This document shows, piece by piece, positions 54,301-64,000 of a stretch of 64,000 nucleotides of DNA. The position numbers and the translations under genes are program-made. Source of the DNA: Tetragonia tetragonoides (taxonomy: Eukaryota > Streptophyta > Magnoliopsida > Caryophyllales > Aizoaceae); contig CM076146.1 of the NCBI GenBank assembly GCA_038025085.1, positions 18,946,001 through 19,010,000 of the forward strand, in the 5' to 3' direction. How positions within the stretch are numbered: position 1 is the stretch's first letter; every line of letters starts with the position of its first letter. Below the pieces are notes generated by a model. The model saw nothing but the letters and a program-made list of their open reading frames with translations, was not told where the DNA came from and made no database searches.

Positions 54301-57082
54301 TTTAAACTTTTTCAAAAATATAATTTTGCAAATCTGGTGTTATGGTTACGTAGATCTCGAAAAGTTATATGGATTCAAAAAAAAAATCACCTCAAACGCA
54401 TATCGGGATCAAAAGTTATGCTTAAATATAGAAAATTTACGATATCGCGTTTTGGCCCGAAAAGCCCGTTGGCCCGCCCGAAACCCGATAGGGTCGGGCA
54501 TGGACATGAAATTTTGGCCCGAAATCGGACGGCCCAGCCCGATGATCAGCTCTAAAACTGGGACAATAATAATAATTACAATAATAATAATAGTAATTAT
54601 TATTATTATTGTTATTGTTATTATTATTGTTATTGTTATTGTTATTGTTATTGTTATTGTTATTATAAGGACTTCTTAGTCATGTTTGAATATTAGTCAA
54701 TGCGTATATTTATTTTTATATTTTGATGTAACATATTGTATATTTAATTACTATGTTTAATATGTATAAATTTTAAAACTGGGAGAAACTGGGCAAAACT
54801 GGGTCAAACTGGGCAAAAACGGGGGAAACTGTATTTTGTAACTGGTAACTGGGCAAAACTGGGGAGAACTGGTCAAACTGGGCAGAACTGGAAACCAGTT
54901 GAAAAGAACATACCCTAAGGAAGGGCGGTTTGGCCCCGGGTTACCGAATTCTCTCATAGCCCCAGCGAACTGTGAAGTGTCAACTGTACTTCAGCGTACT
55001 AGTACTCTCACACTCCACGTACAGTTCGCAGTTCTCTGCTGTACTAGTACTCTCAAAGTGGTGAACTAGTACTAGACCAAAAACAGTGGCCACAAACTGC
55101 AGATATGACTTATTTCATCCATGGGTTCAGCCAGGGAACATCTTTTAGCCTATTTTCTTTACCAATTTGTACTATTCTTTCCCTTTCATTCTTTGTTCAT
55201 TATCTGGCTAGTAAATCTCCAAAAATTAGCCCATGCCAGATAGGCAGATAAGATCCAACCAAGAATGGGTTCTGGGGAGGTCCAGATCCATGCAGCCTTA
55301 CCCGTAACTAGTGGAGAGGTTGTTTCATGAATGGAGTTCCCCATGATGAGCGTACTACGTTCGCGAATTTAGCGTATAGCGAATTAGGTAACCCTGGTTT
55401 GGTCGCAAGGCAGGAGCTGGGGCTAGGCTGGGGCTAGAGCTGGGACTAGGGAGCATAAGAGGTAGAGGTGGCAGGTAATATGTGGGAGTATGCACAGTAG
55501 ATTTCTAACTTCGTATTAATGCACAACTTAAGGTTAAAATTTTCAGAGTCAAATGAAGCTATATGCTATCTTTTGAAAATTACCTCTAGGCTAAACAATA
55601 ACCAGACAATAATAACCAACATCAGAGGTACTTACCTGAGTTTCCTTCACTGTATACCTCTGGAGCAGGGTCTTCTTTTCTTCTTCATTTAGCAACTGAT
55701 GCTCAGGAACAAGAACATGCTCCTTGATGTTAACCAACAGCTCCGCCTCCTGAAGCAGAATAACACTTATAGAAATCAGTTAATGTACCACATATAATGA
55801 TCACTCTTTCTTAGCAATACAATCCGTTTCGCCAACCACCTAGTATGTCATATGATTGTAATTTGTCTGGGAAGACAACAGGACACATAATACTAAGATC
55901 TAAGCACTTGCTGTGACAATGTTTTTTATTTCCTTTATGTCCCATTTTCAAGATTCTAGTCATCAAAACAATTTTATTTTTTTTTAATTTAGATAGCTGG
56001 GTATCAAAGCTTTGCTTGACTAATCCCATGGGTCCTGAAGTTAACGACCCCGAAATCCTCCAGTCATGGCTTAGGCATTTGAACTTAGATAAAGGAAAAT
56101 TCAATCGAACTACACGAACTTTGCCCCTTCCAAGTAGACTACAGAGTTCAAAAAGTAACATGAACTTTGTCTTCTGGGTAAATCTATGACATATATCACA
56201 CCTGATTCTAAGATTCTCGCCAGAAAAACTTCCTTCTAAAATGTAGCAATACACAATAGAAAAATATGGAAAATCAACTAGATAATGACAAAAGGAAGGT
56301 TTGCTTCGGTATCCTACCTACCCATGCTGCCATGCAGAGATTTACATATTGTTAAAAGGCAAGTGTCGCCCACGCACAAATTTCCCAATACCTTCATCAT
56401 TATTTGTATCTTTACTTGCTTGTATAGAAGGGACAAAACATTCCAGTCACACATAATTGCACTATTAGACAATAATGAAGCTTAGCATTAACCTGAAAAA
56501 CCTCCAAGTGGAATTTGGATGATATTTCACTAATGCAAGTCTTTGCAAAAGGAGTCAAATTCTGTTGAACCACCAAAATCGCTCTGGAAACATTTTCATT
56601 CTTCATTATACTGGTGTAGCCCTTTATTGTCTTAACTCCAACCTTGGGCTCCTCCGGGAAGAAAATATATATCTGGATAAGACCACAAGAGCGGTAAGCA
56701 CAGAATCATAAGCTCTCACATGAAGCTGAAATCATACTATATATCGACAAGCAAAAAAAAGAAATCATACTATATATCAAATCCACCTAGCTCGAAACAT
56801 AATAGAATCCAACAGCATTCATAGTATTTGATTTGAAACAACGTCAAATATCAACACTAACATCGAAACATTCCTGAATACCTGATCAGAGCTATCGTTT
56901 CGCCTGGTCTTTTGAATTGAAAGGGCATCCCTCTTGAAGTGCTCGCCATACTTATTTAAGAATTGCTGCTTAGTCATGTTGAGCTCATGGTCTGCTACAA
57001 TATAACCTCTGTCATTCAGCATTTGCATTAATGTCTTCTGAATTCTAAGTAGTCTACTTATATCTTCATCTGTGGCAGCCAT
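51356..57082 (-). CDS. NRPB5: RPB5/RPABC1, shared RNA polymerase subunit
   Basis: RPB5 is a subunit of RNA polymerases I, II and III in the nucleus; its N-terminal part forms the lower jaw near downstream DNA and its C-terminal part anchors it to the core. Exons on the minus strand: 56882-57082, 56493-56672, 55636-55749, 51356-51481; GT-AG borders, all joints in phase 0, 206 residues, the normal length. N-terminus: '[17 protein letters not shown]' and '[18 protein letters not shown]'; middle: '[17 protein letters not shown]', '[16 protein letters not shown]'; C-terminus: '[20 protein letters not shown]' and '[20 protein letters not shown]', near-invariant in eukaryotes. Intron 3 (4154 bp) holds LINE, SINE and MITE insertions. 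Plants have several RPB5 paralogues (NRPB5 and the Pol V form NRPE5). The strong match to the canonical C-terminus favours the Pol I/II/III form. Nothing looks broken. Confidence 0.95.
52255..52615 (-). mobile_element. L1-type LINE fragment (zinc-binding RVT end)
   Basis: In intron 3 of RPB5. The frame at 52338-52583 reads '[20 protein letters not shown]' (CxxC and H of the zinc-binding region), then 'FGGWSGEE' and continues, with a shift, through '...[12 protein letters not shown]'-like text to about 52255. No target duplication was found. Confidence 0.7.
52655..52760 (-). mobile_element. SINE tail fragment
   Basis: 'gatgatgtggctgtccctga' then 'agctaatagcccggaaagcc' and 'tccagttgacc' resemble, in reverse complement, the 3' half of the SINE at 18111-18270, more diverged than the copy at 53233. 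Boundaries are approximate. Confidence 0.45.
53122..53706 (-). repeat. Direct duplication in intron 3 of RPB5
   Basis: A block with 'tggtgagatctgagtcca', 'gttgctgcctggatctct' and 'gaagcatttatagagtgata' (53122-53415) recurs as a diverged copy at 53520-53706. Both end with 'gacatgagtcctccacag'-like text and 'tggagaaaaactaa'. The first copy is interrupted by the SINE at 53233-53335. Confidence 0.75.
53233..53335 (-). mobile_element. 5'-truncated SINE with perfect 20 bp target duplication
   Basis: The repeat 'tagcaggtactttggatcat' flanks it (53213-53232 and 53336-53355). In reverse complement the insert reads 'gttaacttcagggcccatgg', 'caagcttggacacccatg' and an A-rich tail, the 3' half of the SINE family at 18111. 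The pol III promoter is missing. Confidence 0.88.
53707..54026. other. Intron 3 of RPB5, no feature seen
   Basis: Plain intron sequence with a short A-run near 53820. No coding region, repeat or transposon end was recognised. Confidence 0.45.
54134..54554. mobile_element. hAT-like MITE (GGGCGGG type), nested
   Basis: The right end 'cccgatgatcagctcta' matches the terminal style of the element at 41044 (TAGAGCTGATCAT reversed). The left side has 'aacccggcccgcgggcg' but no clean terminus. The middle differs from the 41 kb copy. Confidence 0.55.
54564..54667 (+). repeat. (ATT/GTT)n microsatellite
   Basis: About 100 bp of 'aataataat' turning into 'ttattgttattg' with period 3 and 6, within the Tourist-like element in intron 3 of RPB5. 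Confidence 0.92.
54919..55635. other. Intron 3 of RPB5, short repeats only
   Basis: 'gtactagtactctca' occurs twice (about 54996 and 55042), and 'agcgaactgtgaagtg' has a partial inverted match near 55015-55032. No gene or transposon terminus was recognised. Confidence 0.45.
55975..56075 (-). mobile_element. SINE tail fragment in intron 2 of RPB5
   Basis: In reverse complement: 'cgttaacttcaggacccatg', 'ggattagtcaagcaaagctt' and 'tgatacccagctatct' with an A-rich tail, the 3' half of the SINE family at 18111. Target duplication unclear. Confidence 0.65.
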
Positions 57083-57100
57083 TCTTCCTACTTCCTATAT

Positions 57101-57708
57101 CTGCAAGAAAGCGACAACTATCAATTTCCTCCATTCAATTGAAGAAATAATGATTTCAAGTGATTTGTCACTAAATACTGATGAATTAGCCTTCATAAAC
57201 TTTTAATATCTTTTTTCCACCCAGTAACCAATATGCTTGAGCTAGATTAGTTATACACTTATACTCAAGTTTGAGCTCTTATGAAATCTAACCATATATA
57301 AAATTAAAGAACCATTTTTTTGTGAACACCCAGAAAATTCTAAAGGAAACCCTTTATTACACTTGTTCAAGAGCATTGAGTACATGTTCTAAACACTCCT
57401 CAAACCTTCCCTCAATACATCAGACTCATATTCAAATTTAAAATCCAATACTTTACGAAAAAAAAAAAACAGTAATATAAGTTTGGACAGTTAAATTACA
57501 ACAATAAGTCAAAAGATTGCAAAATCATACAAGAATTACACAACAACAAACAAAACTTAAAAGACTCATATCTAACACACAACCATAACCAATTACAGAA
57601 AAAACCTACGTTAATTTTGAGCAAAGGCAAATAAATCGTCAGTTTTGTTTTGCGAATTATCAGTGGGCGGACGGACAGTTCTGAAATAAATAAAATTAAA
57701 TTAATTAC
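57101..57708 (-). other. NRPB5: 5' UTR intron of RPB5
   Basis: On the minus strand a donor follows '...gtctttggag' (GTAATTAA, at 57708) and an acceptor TTTCTTGCAG ends at 57101, 18 bp before the start codon. Leader introns of this size are common in plant housekeeping genes and often raise expression; here that is inference. Confidence 0.65.
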
Positions 57709-57829
57709 CTCCAAAGACTCCTCTTGACCCTTTAAGCACTTGAGAAGAGAGAGAAACTGAGAAAGAGAAACGTTTTTCAAGCTCCTATGGCGGTGATTTG
57801 CAATCTGCTCTGTTGCTTCGGATTACGAG

Positions 57830-57864
<35 letters not shown>

Positions 57865-57900
57865 CCGATTGTGTATATGTGTGTATGTGTGTTTAGGGTT
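57709..57900 (-). promoter_or_regulatory. NRPB5: First leader exon and promoter side of RPB5
   Basis: The leader exon ends at the donor at 57709. Upstream, on the minus strand, is a CT-rich tract ((GA)n on the + strand, 57825-57863), typical of TATA-less plant housekeeping promoters. No TATA box was identified. Confidence 0.45.
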
Positions 57901-58195
57901 GAAGAGCTTAAAATGCTTGGGCTTAACAAACAGCCCCTTATGGGTTAATGGGCTATTGGTATGGCTGTATCTTTCTCCATATATGTATTGGACAAAGAAT
58001 GGGTTGTTATTTGTTTTAAAGTAAATGCTAAAATAAATTGTACTAATAGATATTTATGACAATTATAAATGTATGACTTTATAATTTGTGTTGTGAAAAA
58101 ATATACGTACACACGATAACAAATTTATTTTATTCAAATTACTTATTTTATACATATGTTATATACTTATGAGTGACAGTAAATCATACTACATA

Positions 58196-58800
58196 TACTA
58201 GATTTTGTGCCCGTGCGATGCACGGGTTCTTATTCATCATCGTATGTAAAAATTAATCATGTTAATATATAAACTTGAGTAATAGCAAAAATAGTGATAA
58301 ATGTTAGATCCAAAAAACAAAAATGCAACTAAACAAATAAATTACACTTTTAATGAATAGATAACATTTTTTCTTCATAATATTTATGTTATTATTTTCA
58401 TTAAAATGAAATGAAATTACTTTTGATTTCTTTTTAATCACCCAAGTTTCATGCCCGTGCGATGCATGGATTTTTATTTATCATCATACTTATTAGCATC
58501 AATATGAAAGAAAAATTAATCCAGTTAAGATATATAATTAAGTAATAGCAAGGAATAGTGATAAATTTTTTATCCAAAAAAAAAACAATACTAAACAAAG
58601 AAATTACACGTTTAACGAATATATAATTTTTTTTCTTAATTGTATTTATGTTACTTATTTTCATTAAACTGAAATAAAATTACTTTTGATTTCTTTTTAA
58701 TCACCCACAAATTTATAACTATTTGATAAGGTCACAACTTAGAACTCAATTATCTCATAGATTTTATGCTTGTGCAATGCACGGGTTCTTGCTCCGTATC
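58196..58800 (+). repeat. 244 bp tandem repeat with GCACGG hairpin word
   Basis: Two diverged copies (from about 58196 and 58440) share 'tgcccgtgcgatgcacgg' near the start, 'aatagtgataaat' in the middle and 'ttacttttgatttcttttta' at the end. A third partial copy starts near 58757 ('tgcttgtgcaatgcacgggt'). The word folds into a short hairpin and also occurs at 32032-32052. Such words are common at some plant Helitron or MITE ends, but no element boundary could be set. Confidence 0.75.
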
Positions 58801-59700
58801 TTCTATTATCTCATATGTTTAAATGTGTACTTTTCCAAAAAAAAATTCTCATTTTTTTTAATTTACCCTTTTTTTTGGATCCCATGTACTAATTTTGACA
58901 TTACAAATTCCCTTGCAAAGATTACTGTTTAGCAATTTATTTTTTTATAATAATGCATGAAATATTCTTTTGAGTATACGTGTCTTTGAAATAGAAATGA
59001 GACATTTATGATAAGAAGAAGGAACATGTATTTTTAGTACTCATTATAAAGATTATAACAATTGGAAAGTAATACCCGTTTACAAATCTAAGTTAGGGTT
59101 ATAAGAATATAACATGACTAAGGATCAATTGTTACCTATACTCTATTAAGAAAACATAGACGGGTAAATGATACCCGTTTACGACCCTAAGTTAGATTTA
59201 TAAGATTGTAAAAGGTGCTAGACATCAAATTCATATATACTTCATATCAACATGTTAGGAAAAAAAGTTCTTTAAACATGCAGTAGCCAACAAATTTAAT
59301 GAGCATTTGCTGTCTACTATATATACAACCAAAAAAAAAAAATCCAAGTATCCGGGCCGGGGAGAAAAAGAACTCTCCAAGTAATGTTGTATTCCTATGT
59401 ATTTGCTTCTGTCAACAAAAAAAAAGAAGTAATATTTAGTAAAATAATGTGATGTTTCCTTGTCCTTTCAAGGCTTGTCAAACGTAAAATTACAGAAAAT
59501 TAGCAATAGTGAGGTGTACTTGCTCTAAATGACTCGATTGTATGTTATAATAGTAGCTACTTAGTACTTTATTTGGACAAAAAACAATTTAGCTCTTAAT
59601 GCTTCTTAAATGTGTATTGCAGTCTGCACACATTGCATGAAGGATGAAGCCCACAAAAATACTATATCAACTTCTGTAAAATTATAACAAAGAGCTATTT
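58801..59700. other. AT-rich intergenic DNA, no gene seen
   Basis: 'aatacccgtttacaaatcta' (59072) and 'gatacccgtttacgacccta' (59169) form a short direct repeat about 97 bp apart. No coding region was recognised. Confidence 0.45.
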
Positions 59701-59761
59701 TTAACATTGAGAATCCTCCCAGTACTTGCTAGCTTCAGCAACAAATGTGGTGATTACCCTC

Positions 59762-59765
<4 letters not shown>

Positions 59766-59792
<27 letters not shown>
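59766..59792 (+). repeat. (CT)n microsatellite
   Basis: About 27 bp of CT, 160 bp downstream (minus strand) of the candidate TATA box at 59949-59958, where it would read (GA)n in a leader. Confidence 0.9.
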
Positions 59793-59793
<1 letters not shown>

Positions 59794-59948
59794 CACCCTT
59801 CCCCAAAAACACAAAAACTCAGGCCTAATCTCTCTGATCTGCTATGTATCGTCTTTCATATGTACTCAGTTAACTCCAACTCGGCTCAATTTCTCTTCGA
59901 GATGGCGGTGTATGAGTGTATGACATCTATGGCTTGAGCGGTGGTATG

Positions 59949-59958
59949 TATTTATAGT
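59949..59958 (-). promoter_or_regulatory. Candidate TATA box of an unidentified minus-strand transcript
   Basis: The minus strand reads CTATAAATAC, followed by a leader-like stretch with a pure GA tract. No coding exon or precursor hairpin could be recognised downstream, so the transcript (if any) may be non-coding. Confidence 0.35.
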
Positions 59959-60324
59959 CCAAATCAGAAGAGGGTGACTATTGACGTCATTTAAAAGACC
60001 CGTTTTGGGAGGAAGGAGGTGAGGGGTTTGTAGAGTTGAGAAGCAGAGAAAATGATGAGGTGCATCATTTAGTGCTCTTTGCCACTATTGATTAGTGTAA
60101 TTCCAAGCGTACGATTAATTCCACCCCTTGAATACTGCATACACGCTTCCTCTCCTCTTCCTCATCAGAATGTGAACAGAGTACTATTTAATGATAGCCT
60201 TTAAATGCATGTATTATGCCACTAATCTAATGCATTATAATGTACATAGTGCGTATGTATGAGAGATGAATAATAGCCTATATATTAATGACTATTTAGT
60301 GCAGTTCATGGTTAGAACTCAATT

Positions 60325-60331
<7 letters not shown>

Positions 60332-60360
<29 letters not shown>

Positions 60361-60361
60361 T
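60332..60361 (+). repeat. (AT)n microsatellite
   Basis: Run of alternating AT ending in 'tgatactattatag'. Purely simple sequence. Confidence 0.9.
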
Positions 60362-61123
60362 GATACTATTATAGTAAAATGCTAACACATATAAGTAATT
60401 GTTAAAACAGAAGATGATTATGAAAAAGGTAGCTAATTTCTTGTGAATCCATGAAGATGTTTATGTTTGTTTTTTCTCGACTATCATTTGATAATCTATT
60501 ATTAGGGCCATCATGTTCTTGTTGAAGTATCTTTATTAACTGACAGTAGTTGACATCTGCAACATCGCAATTATATAATTCTTTGAGAAATCTGATTGCA
60601 CGTCGTGCTGCTTTTTGTTATGATGTTTTTAGCATATTGTAAGACGAACCAATAAATTTTTCTAATTCTGTTTCCACTTACCATCCTTTTATTTCAACGT
60701 ATGAACGGAATTCATCATCTGTAACTGCATGTATGCTGTATTTCGGTGGTGAAAGGTGAAGTTGATTTGCGATATCATGCAAAATCATTTTCATTTTGAC
60801 TTCTAAAACTATTCGTTTTAATCCATTGAACTTGAAAAGGTAAAGTGCAAATTAGTGACAACTTTTATGATTATTGAAAGAAATAGAAGCTTTTATAAGT
60901 AATCATATGTAGTAATCATGCATGAATTTCATCCTCATAAGGAGTTTACTTTTTATAAGTAGGCAATGGAAAAAGAAATTGAATTTAAAGTTGGTGTTTC
61001 TAGTTGATGATGGAGAATACCCGTTTAAACAAGTTATTATATATTGTTGTGTTTTTTTTTTTTTTTTTTTTTTGCATGCTTATGGTCACATGGGGGTGTT
61101 CATGTTAAAGTCTTTTATGTTGT
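60362..61123. other. Intergenic DNA, no gene seen
   Basis: AT-rich with a 23-base T run near 61051. No recognisable coding or RNA feature. Confidence 0.45.
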
Positions 61124-61495
61124 TAATAATCACATTTGCCCGTGTGGGCGATTATTATATATCACTATGTGGCAGGTAATGAGTAGTATCAATTTTTGCC
61201 GAAAATCATCAGTATTTAATATTAGTATTTTTTTGCTACATTTTGTAATGATACAGTATCGGTAAGAGTTATGGTCTATTTGTTTAAATATATGTCGTTT
61301 ACCCATTAATAATCACGTTTACCGATGTGAGCGGCCAGTGTATATCACTATGTGGCAGGTAATGGGTAGCGTCTATTTTTGCCGAAAACCATAGGTATTC
61401 ACGTGAACACAATATTATTATTTTTTTTGTTACATTTTATAATGATATTGAATCGGATAAAGGTTGTCGTATCTATTTGTTTAAATATATGTCGT
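61124..61495 (+). repeat. 183 bp tandem duplication
   Basis: Copies at 61124-61306 and 61307 to about 61495 share 'tatatcactatgtggcaggt', 'tttttgccgaaaa' and 'tttgtttaaatatatgtcgt'. They differ by substitutions and a ~10 bp indel, so the duplication is not recent. Confidence 0.85.
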
Positions 61496-61683
61496 ATACG
61501 ATGTGGGTTTTCTTTCTAGTATTATATAAGATTTAACAAGAAGGAATTTCTAGTAATTATTTTATTGATAGTGGGTCTCATGCAAAAAAAAAAAAAATCA
61601 TAGTTTGTATTTATATTTGTTTAAATGAAAAAAATTCATATGATAATATTAAGTATATTATTTTTAGGTTTGGAAAATTCTAT

Positions 61684-61810
61684 TCTACCTGCCGTTATTC
61701 TACCGGTTTGGAATTTTAAAAAGATAAAATTAATTTGGAAAGCGGTATAATAGGTTCTGGCGGTAGGCGGAACCTGTGATCTCATTTTTGGGGGTAGAAT
61801 AACGGCAGAA
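61684..61810. mobile_element. Small foldback (MITE-like)
   Basis: 'gccgttattctacc' (61691-61704) is repeated in reverse complement as 'ggtagaataacggc' (61793-61806), giving a ~125 bp foldback. No flanking duplication was found, so class is unknown. Confidence 0.55.
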
Positions 61811-62145
61811 CGCGCGAGCATTAAACTTTCAATTATTTAATTCATCTTTTTGTGTGGGGCCCCGACGCGTGGGAGTTTGCAGGCTTTCCTCTCTCCTACC
61901 AAATAAAGTACACAAAGTTATCTGTAAACAGAATGATATTAAATGACAAACAGGTCGTATGTTTTTTACTTAGGAGAGTTTGTAACTTTCTCATGCTTCA
62001 CCATATCTAACCCAATAAGTATGTTAGGGACCACAAGACTTGTATTATTCTGTTAATCTACTAAAGTACATGAAAATATCTGTAAACAGAATGATATTGT
62101 TTGAGGAAAGCCTGTGTGTTTTATGAATTAAAAACTAATATTCGA

Positions 62146-62335
62146 AGTAGGAATTCGAAGGGCGCTTCTATTCTAGAATCCTAAATCTCTACCTTTCAAA
62201 GTAGGAATTCGAAGGGCGCTTCTATTCTGGAATCCTAAATCTCTCCCTTTCAAAGTAGGAATTCGAAAAAGATTGAGTCTGGAATCCTAAATCTCTACCT
62301 TCCAATGTAGGAAGCCGAAGGAGATTAAGGTATAT
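62146..62335 (+). repeat. 54 bp tandem repeat, about 4 copies
   Basis: Unit 'agtaggaattcgaagggcgc' then 'ttctattctagaatcctaaa' starts at 62146, 62200, 62254 and about 62305; the last copies are diverged or shortened. Confidence 0.88.
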
Positions 62336-62552
62336 AACATTGATCATAACTCTCTTGTCTCTCTTGCAATTGAATTGGAAATTTCTGTTGTACTATGAAT
62401 TGGTAATTTTTGTTGTACTATTTCACTTCAAAAGGGAGATAAACATTGCTCATATATATCTCGTCTCTCTCAACCTTGCTTGTTGTTATTCAATCGTACT
62501 CTACAATTGAATTTGTAATTTCTGTTGTACTATTTCACTTCAAAAGGAAATC

Positions 62553-63030
62553 AGTCTTCGAAAGTGATTCTATTTGCAATTATCCAAATGAGTCTCGAAG
62601 AAAGAGGTCGTGGAACTGGTGGTATATATTCTATAACCCAAAACCTCCATTGTTTAATTTGGTATTTGGGTCTACAATCTGCCTCGAATATCTCTCTTTC
62701 AAAGTAGGATTTAGTTTGCAGTTTATTTACTAGTGAACCGCAATTTCGAATAGTCTTCGAAAGTGATTCTGGCAATGCATTAATTGGGTATCGAACAAAG
62801 TGACCCGTTAGTCTTCGAAAGTGATTCTATTGCAATGTTCCAAATGAGATTTGAAAAAAGAGGTCGTGGAACTGGTGGCGTATATTCTATAACTCAAACA
62901 TCCATTGTTTGATTGGGTCTGATCTGTCTTGAATATCTCTCTTTCAAAGTAGAATTTAGTTTTGTAGTTGATTTACTAGTAAACCGCAATTTTGAATTGT
63001 CTTCGAACGTGATTCTTGCAATGCATATAA
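62553..63030 (+). repeat. 257 bp tandem duplication
   Basis: Copies begin 'agtcttcgaaagtgattcta' at 62553 and 62810. Each contains 'gaggtcgtggaactggtgg', 'aatatctctctttcaaagta' and 'gatttactagt'-like text. Short open stretches exist but no protein family was recognised. The 'tcgaaagtgattct' word also occurs alone near 62755. Confidence 0.85.
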
Positions 63031-63430
63031 TTAAAAAGTGACCCTAAATAATTAAAAAGTGACCCTATTTTAACTGACCTATATAACAAAAAAATGACCC
63101 TAAGTAATTAAAAAGTGACGTTTATTCAAAATGAAAGAAAGCGACCCCTGTGAACCCTCAACATTACAAGTGACCATTGGTTGAATAACGTGCCGTTGAG
63201 CGTTGCTCTTATGGGATGTAAACTGCTTTTAATAAAATGACCCTAAATAATTAAAAGGTGGACCATAAATAATTAGTTAGATGTAATTGTGCAAAGATAC
63301 AACATGTTATTAGACAGAAGAATAGGCTAGCTAAGCTAACACAATGAAAACACATAAACCATCATATAATGATTCAAAATGAAAGAAAATGACCCCTGTG
63401 AACCCTCAACATTACAAGTGACCCTATTAT
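63031..63430 (+). repeat. Interspersed 'aagtgaccct' repeats and 50 bp direct repeat
   Basis: 'ttcaaaatgaaagaaa' followed by 'acccctgtgaaccctcaaca' occurs at 63124 and 63372, 248 bp apart. Around them 'aataattaaaaagtgaccct' units recur several times. Confidence 0.75.
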
Positions 63431-64000
63431 GCAGTAGAAGTGACCCTTTAAACCTACATTACAGATCAAGGGGAGTGATCCTCAAACATTTGAAAATAGT
63501 TTTAAAACTTCAAAAGACCGCTAGAGAGCATGAAATGTAAACGATTGAGTATAAAAAGTGGCGCTTAAAACGATAGAAGTGATCATAATGACTCTTTTGC
63601 GCTTCCGCCTTGAGGGTACTCGGGAGGATATAGCTTAACACGATAGAAGTGACCCCTTTGATATGGGTGTACATACGGGCACTATACTGAAGTACTGATA
63701 ATCGAGGTTGTACGCTGACCGTCGCTTGTTTGCAACCTTTTTTTTTTTTTTAATTTTTCATGTAATTTATGGTTGGTTTAATGTGTTTGCCCTCACACAC
63801 CCTTTTAGTTGTTGTTAAGGTGGTTGTGGCTTTTAATGCGTATTTAATGGATTTGAAACCTTATACTCCATATATGATGGTTTATGTGTTTCATTGTGTA
63901 ACCCTTTGTAGGAATTTCCAGGTTTTTCCTCTCTTTTCTATTTCGTTCGTTCATTCGATACATCCCTCATTACAAGACCTAATCAGGGTCAGCTAAAGGC
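63431..64000. other. Window end, no gene seen
   Basis: Contains 'acgatagaagtgaccc'-type repeats near 63560 and 63640 and a T run near 63740. The open stretch at 63769-63996 matches no known family. Confidence 0.4.

Larger units (their letters stand above)
54027..54915. mobile_element. Tourist-like MITE with nested hAT-like element
   Basis: TAA on both sides (54024-54026, 54916-54918). The left end 'gggctcttcttttcgactgg' and the right end, in reverse complement, 'gggtatgttcttttcaactg' are inverted. The body repeats 'aaactgggcaaaactggg'. A GGGCGGG-type hAT-like element (about 54134-54554) and a trinucleotide tract lie within. A fragment of the same family is at 30780-30905. Confidence 0.78.

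Noticed and set aside
59700..59960. A microRNA precursor downstream of the candidate TATA box
   Set aside because: No known mature miRNA and no convincing hairpin was found by eye.
63769..63996. 75-codon frame at the window end
   Set aside because: No recognisable motif; hydrophobic composition reflects T-rich DNA.

Overview
This 64 kb window is nuclear DNA from a flowering plant, most likely a eudicot. The signs are spliced host genes with GT-AG introns, (CT/GA)n microsatellites near promoters, Ty3/gypsy (Tat-like and chromovirus) LTR retrotransposons, Stowaway/Tourist/hAT/Mutator-type MITEs, Au-like and other tRNA-derived SINEs, and L1-type LINE scraps. The species cannot be named from sequence alone.

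Three host genes are supported. (1) An O-fucosyltransferase-family glycosyltransferase on the + strand, 15016-29501: ten exons reconstructed with consistent phases, 565 residues, introns full of retroelement insertions. (2) A single-exon CLE peptide precursor on the - strand, 37016-37375, ending in a 12-residue CLE motif with His where Pro is usual at position 4. (3) RPB5/RPABC1, the shared RNA polymerase subunit, on the - strand, 51356-57082: four coding exons, 206 residues, plus a 5' UTR intron. All three reading frames look intact.

Layout. 1-6285: a decayed minus-strand Ty3/gypsy gag-pol with stops and frameshifts, ending in a minus-strand primer-binding site. 6286-7163: an LTR whose TATA box and R/U5 signature read on the + strand, head-to-head with that element. 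7186-9492: a spliced, broken minus-strand plant-mobile-domain gene. 9493-13114: repeats, a polypurine tract and a long + strand LTR holding a 412 bp near-perfect palindrome and a Mutator-type MITE. 13115-15015: hAT fragments and the upstream region of the O-fucosyltransferase gene. 29502-36990: intergenic DNA with nested MITEs. 37.8-39.7 kb: hAT MITE, SINE and a higher-order tandem repeat. About 40.1-44.5 kb: minus-strand chromovirus LTR and truncated integrase. 45596-50244: a complete-ended hAT transposon with a broken transposase. 51-57.8 kb: the RPB5 gene, its large third intron packed with insertions. 58-64 kb: tandem and dispersed direct repeats with no recognised gene.

No operon, CRISPR array or defence locus is present. 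The most unusual objects are the transcribable palindrome inside the LTR at 11.1-11.5 kb, the LTR/PBS orientation conflict at 6.26 kb, the antisense intron-bearing PMD gene, the variant CLE peptide, and a 17 bp retro-insertion whose target duplication copies the exon 4 splice donor of the O-fucosyltransferase gene.
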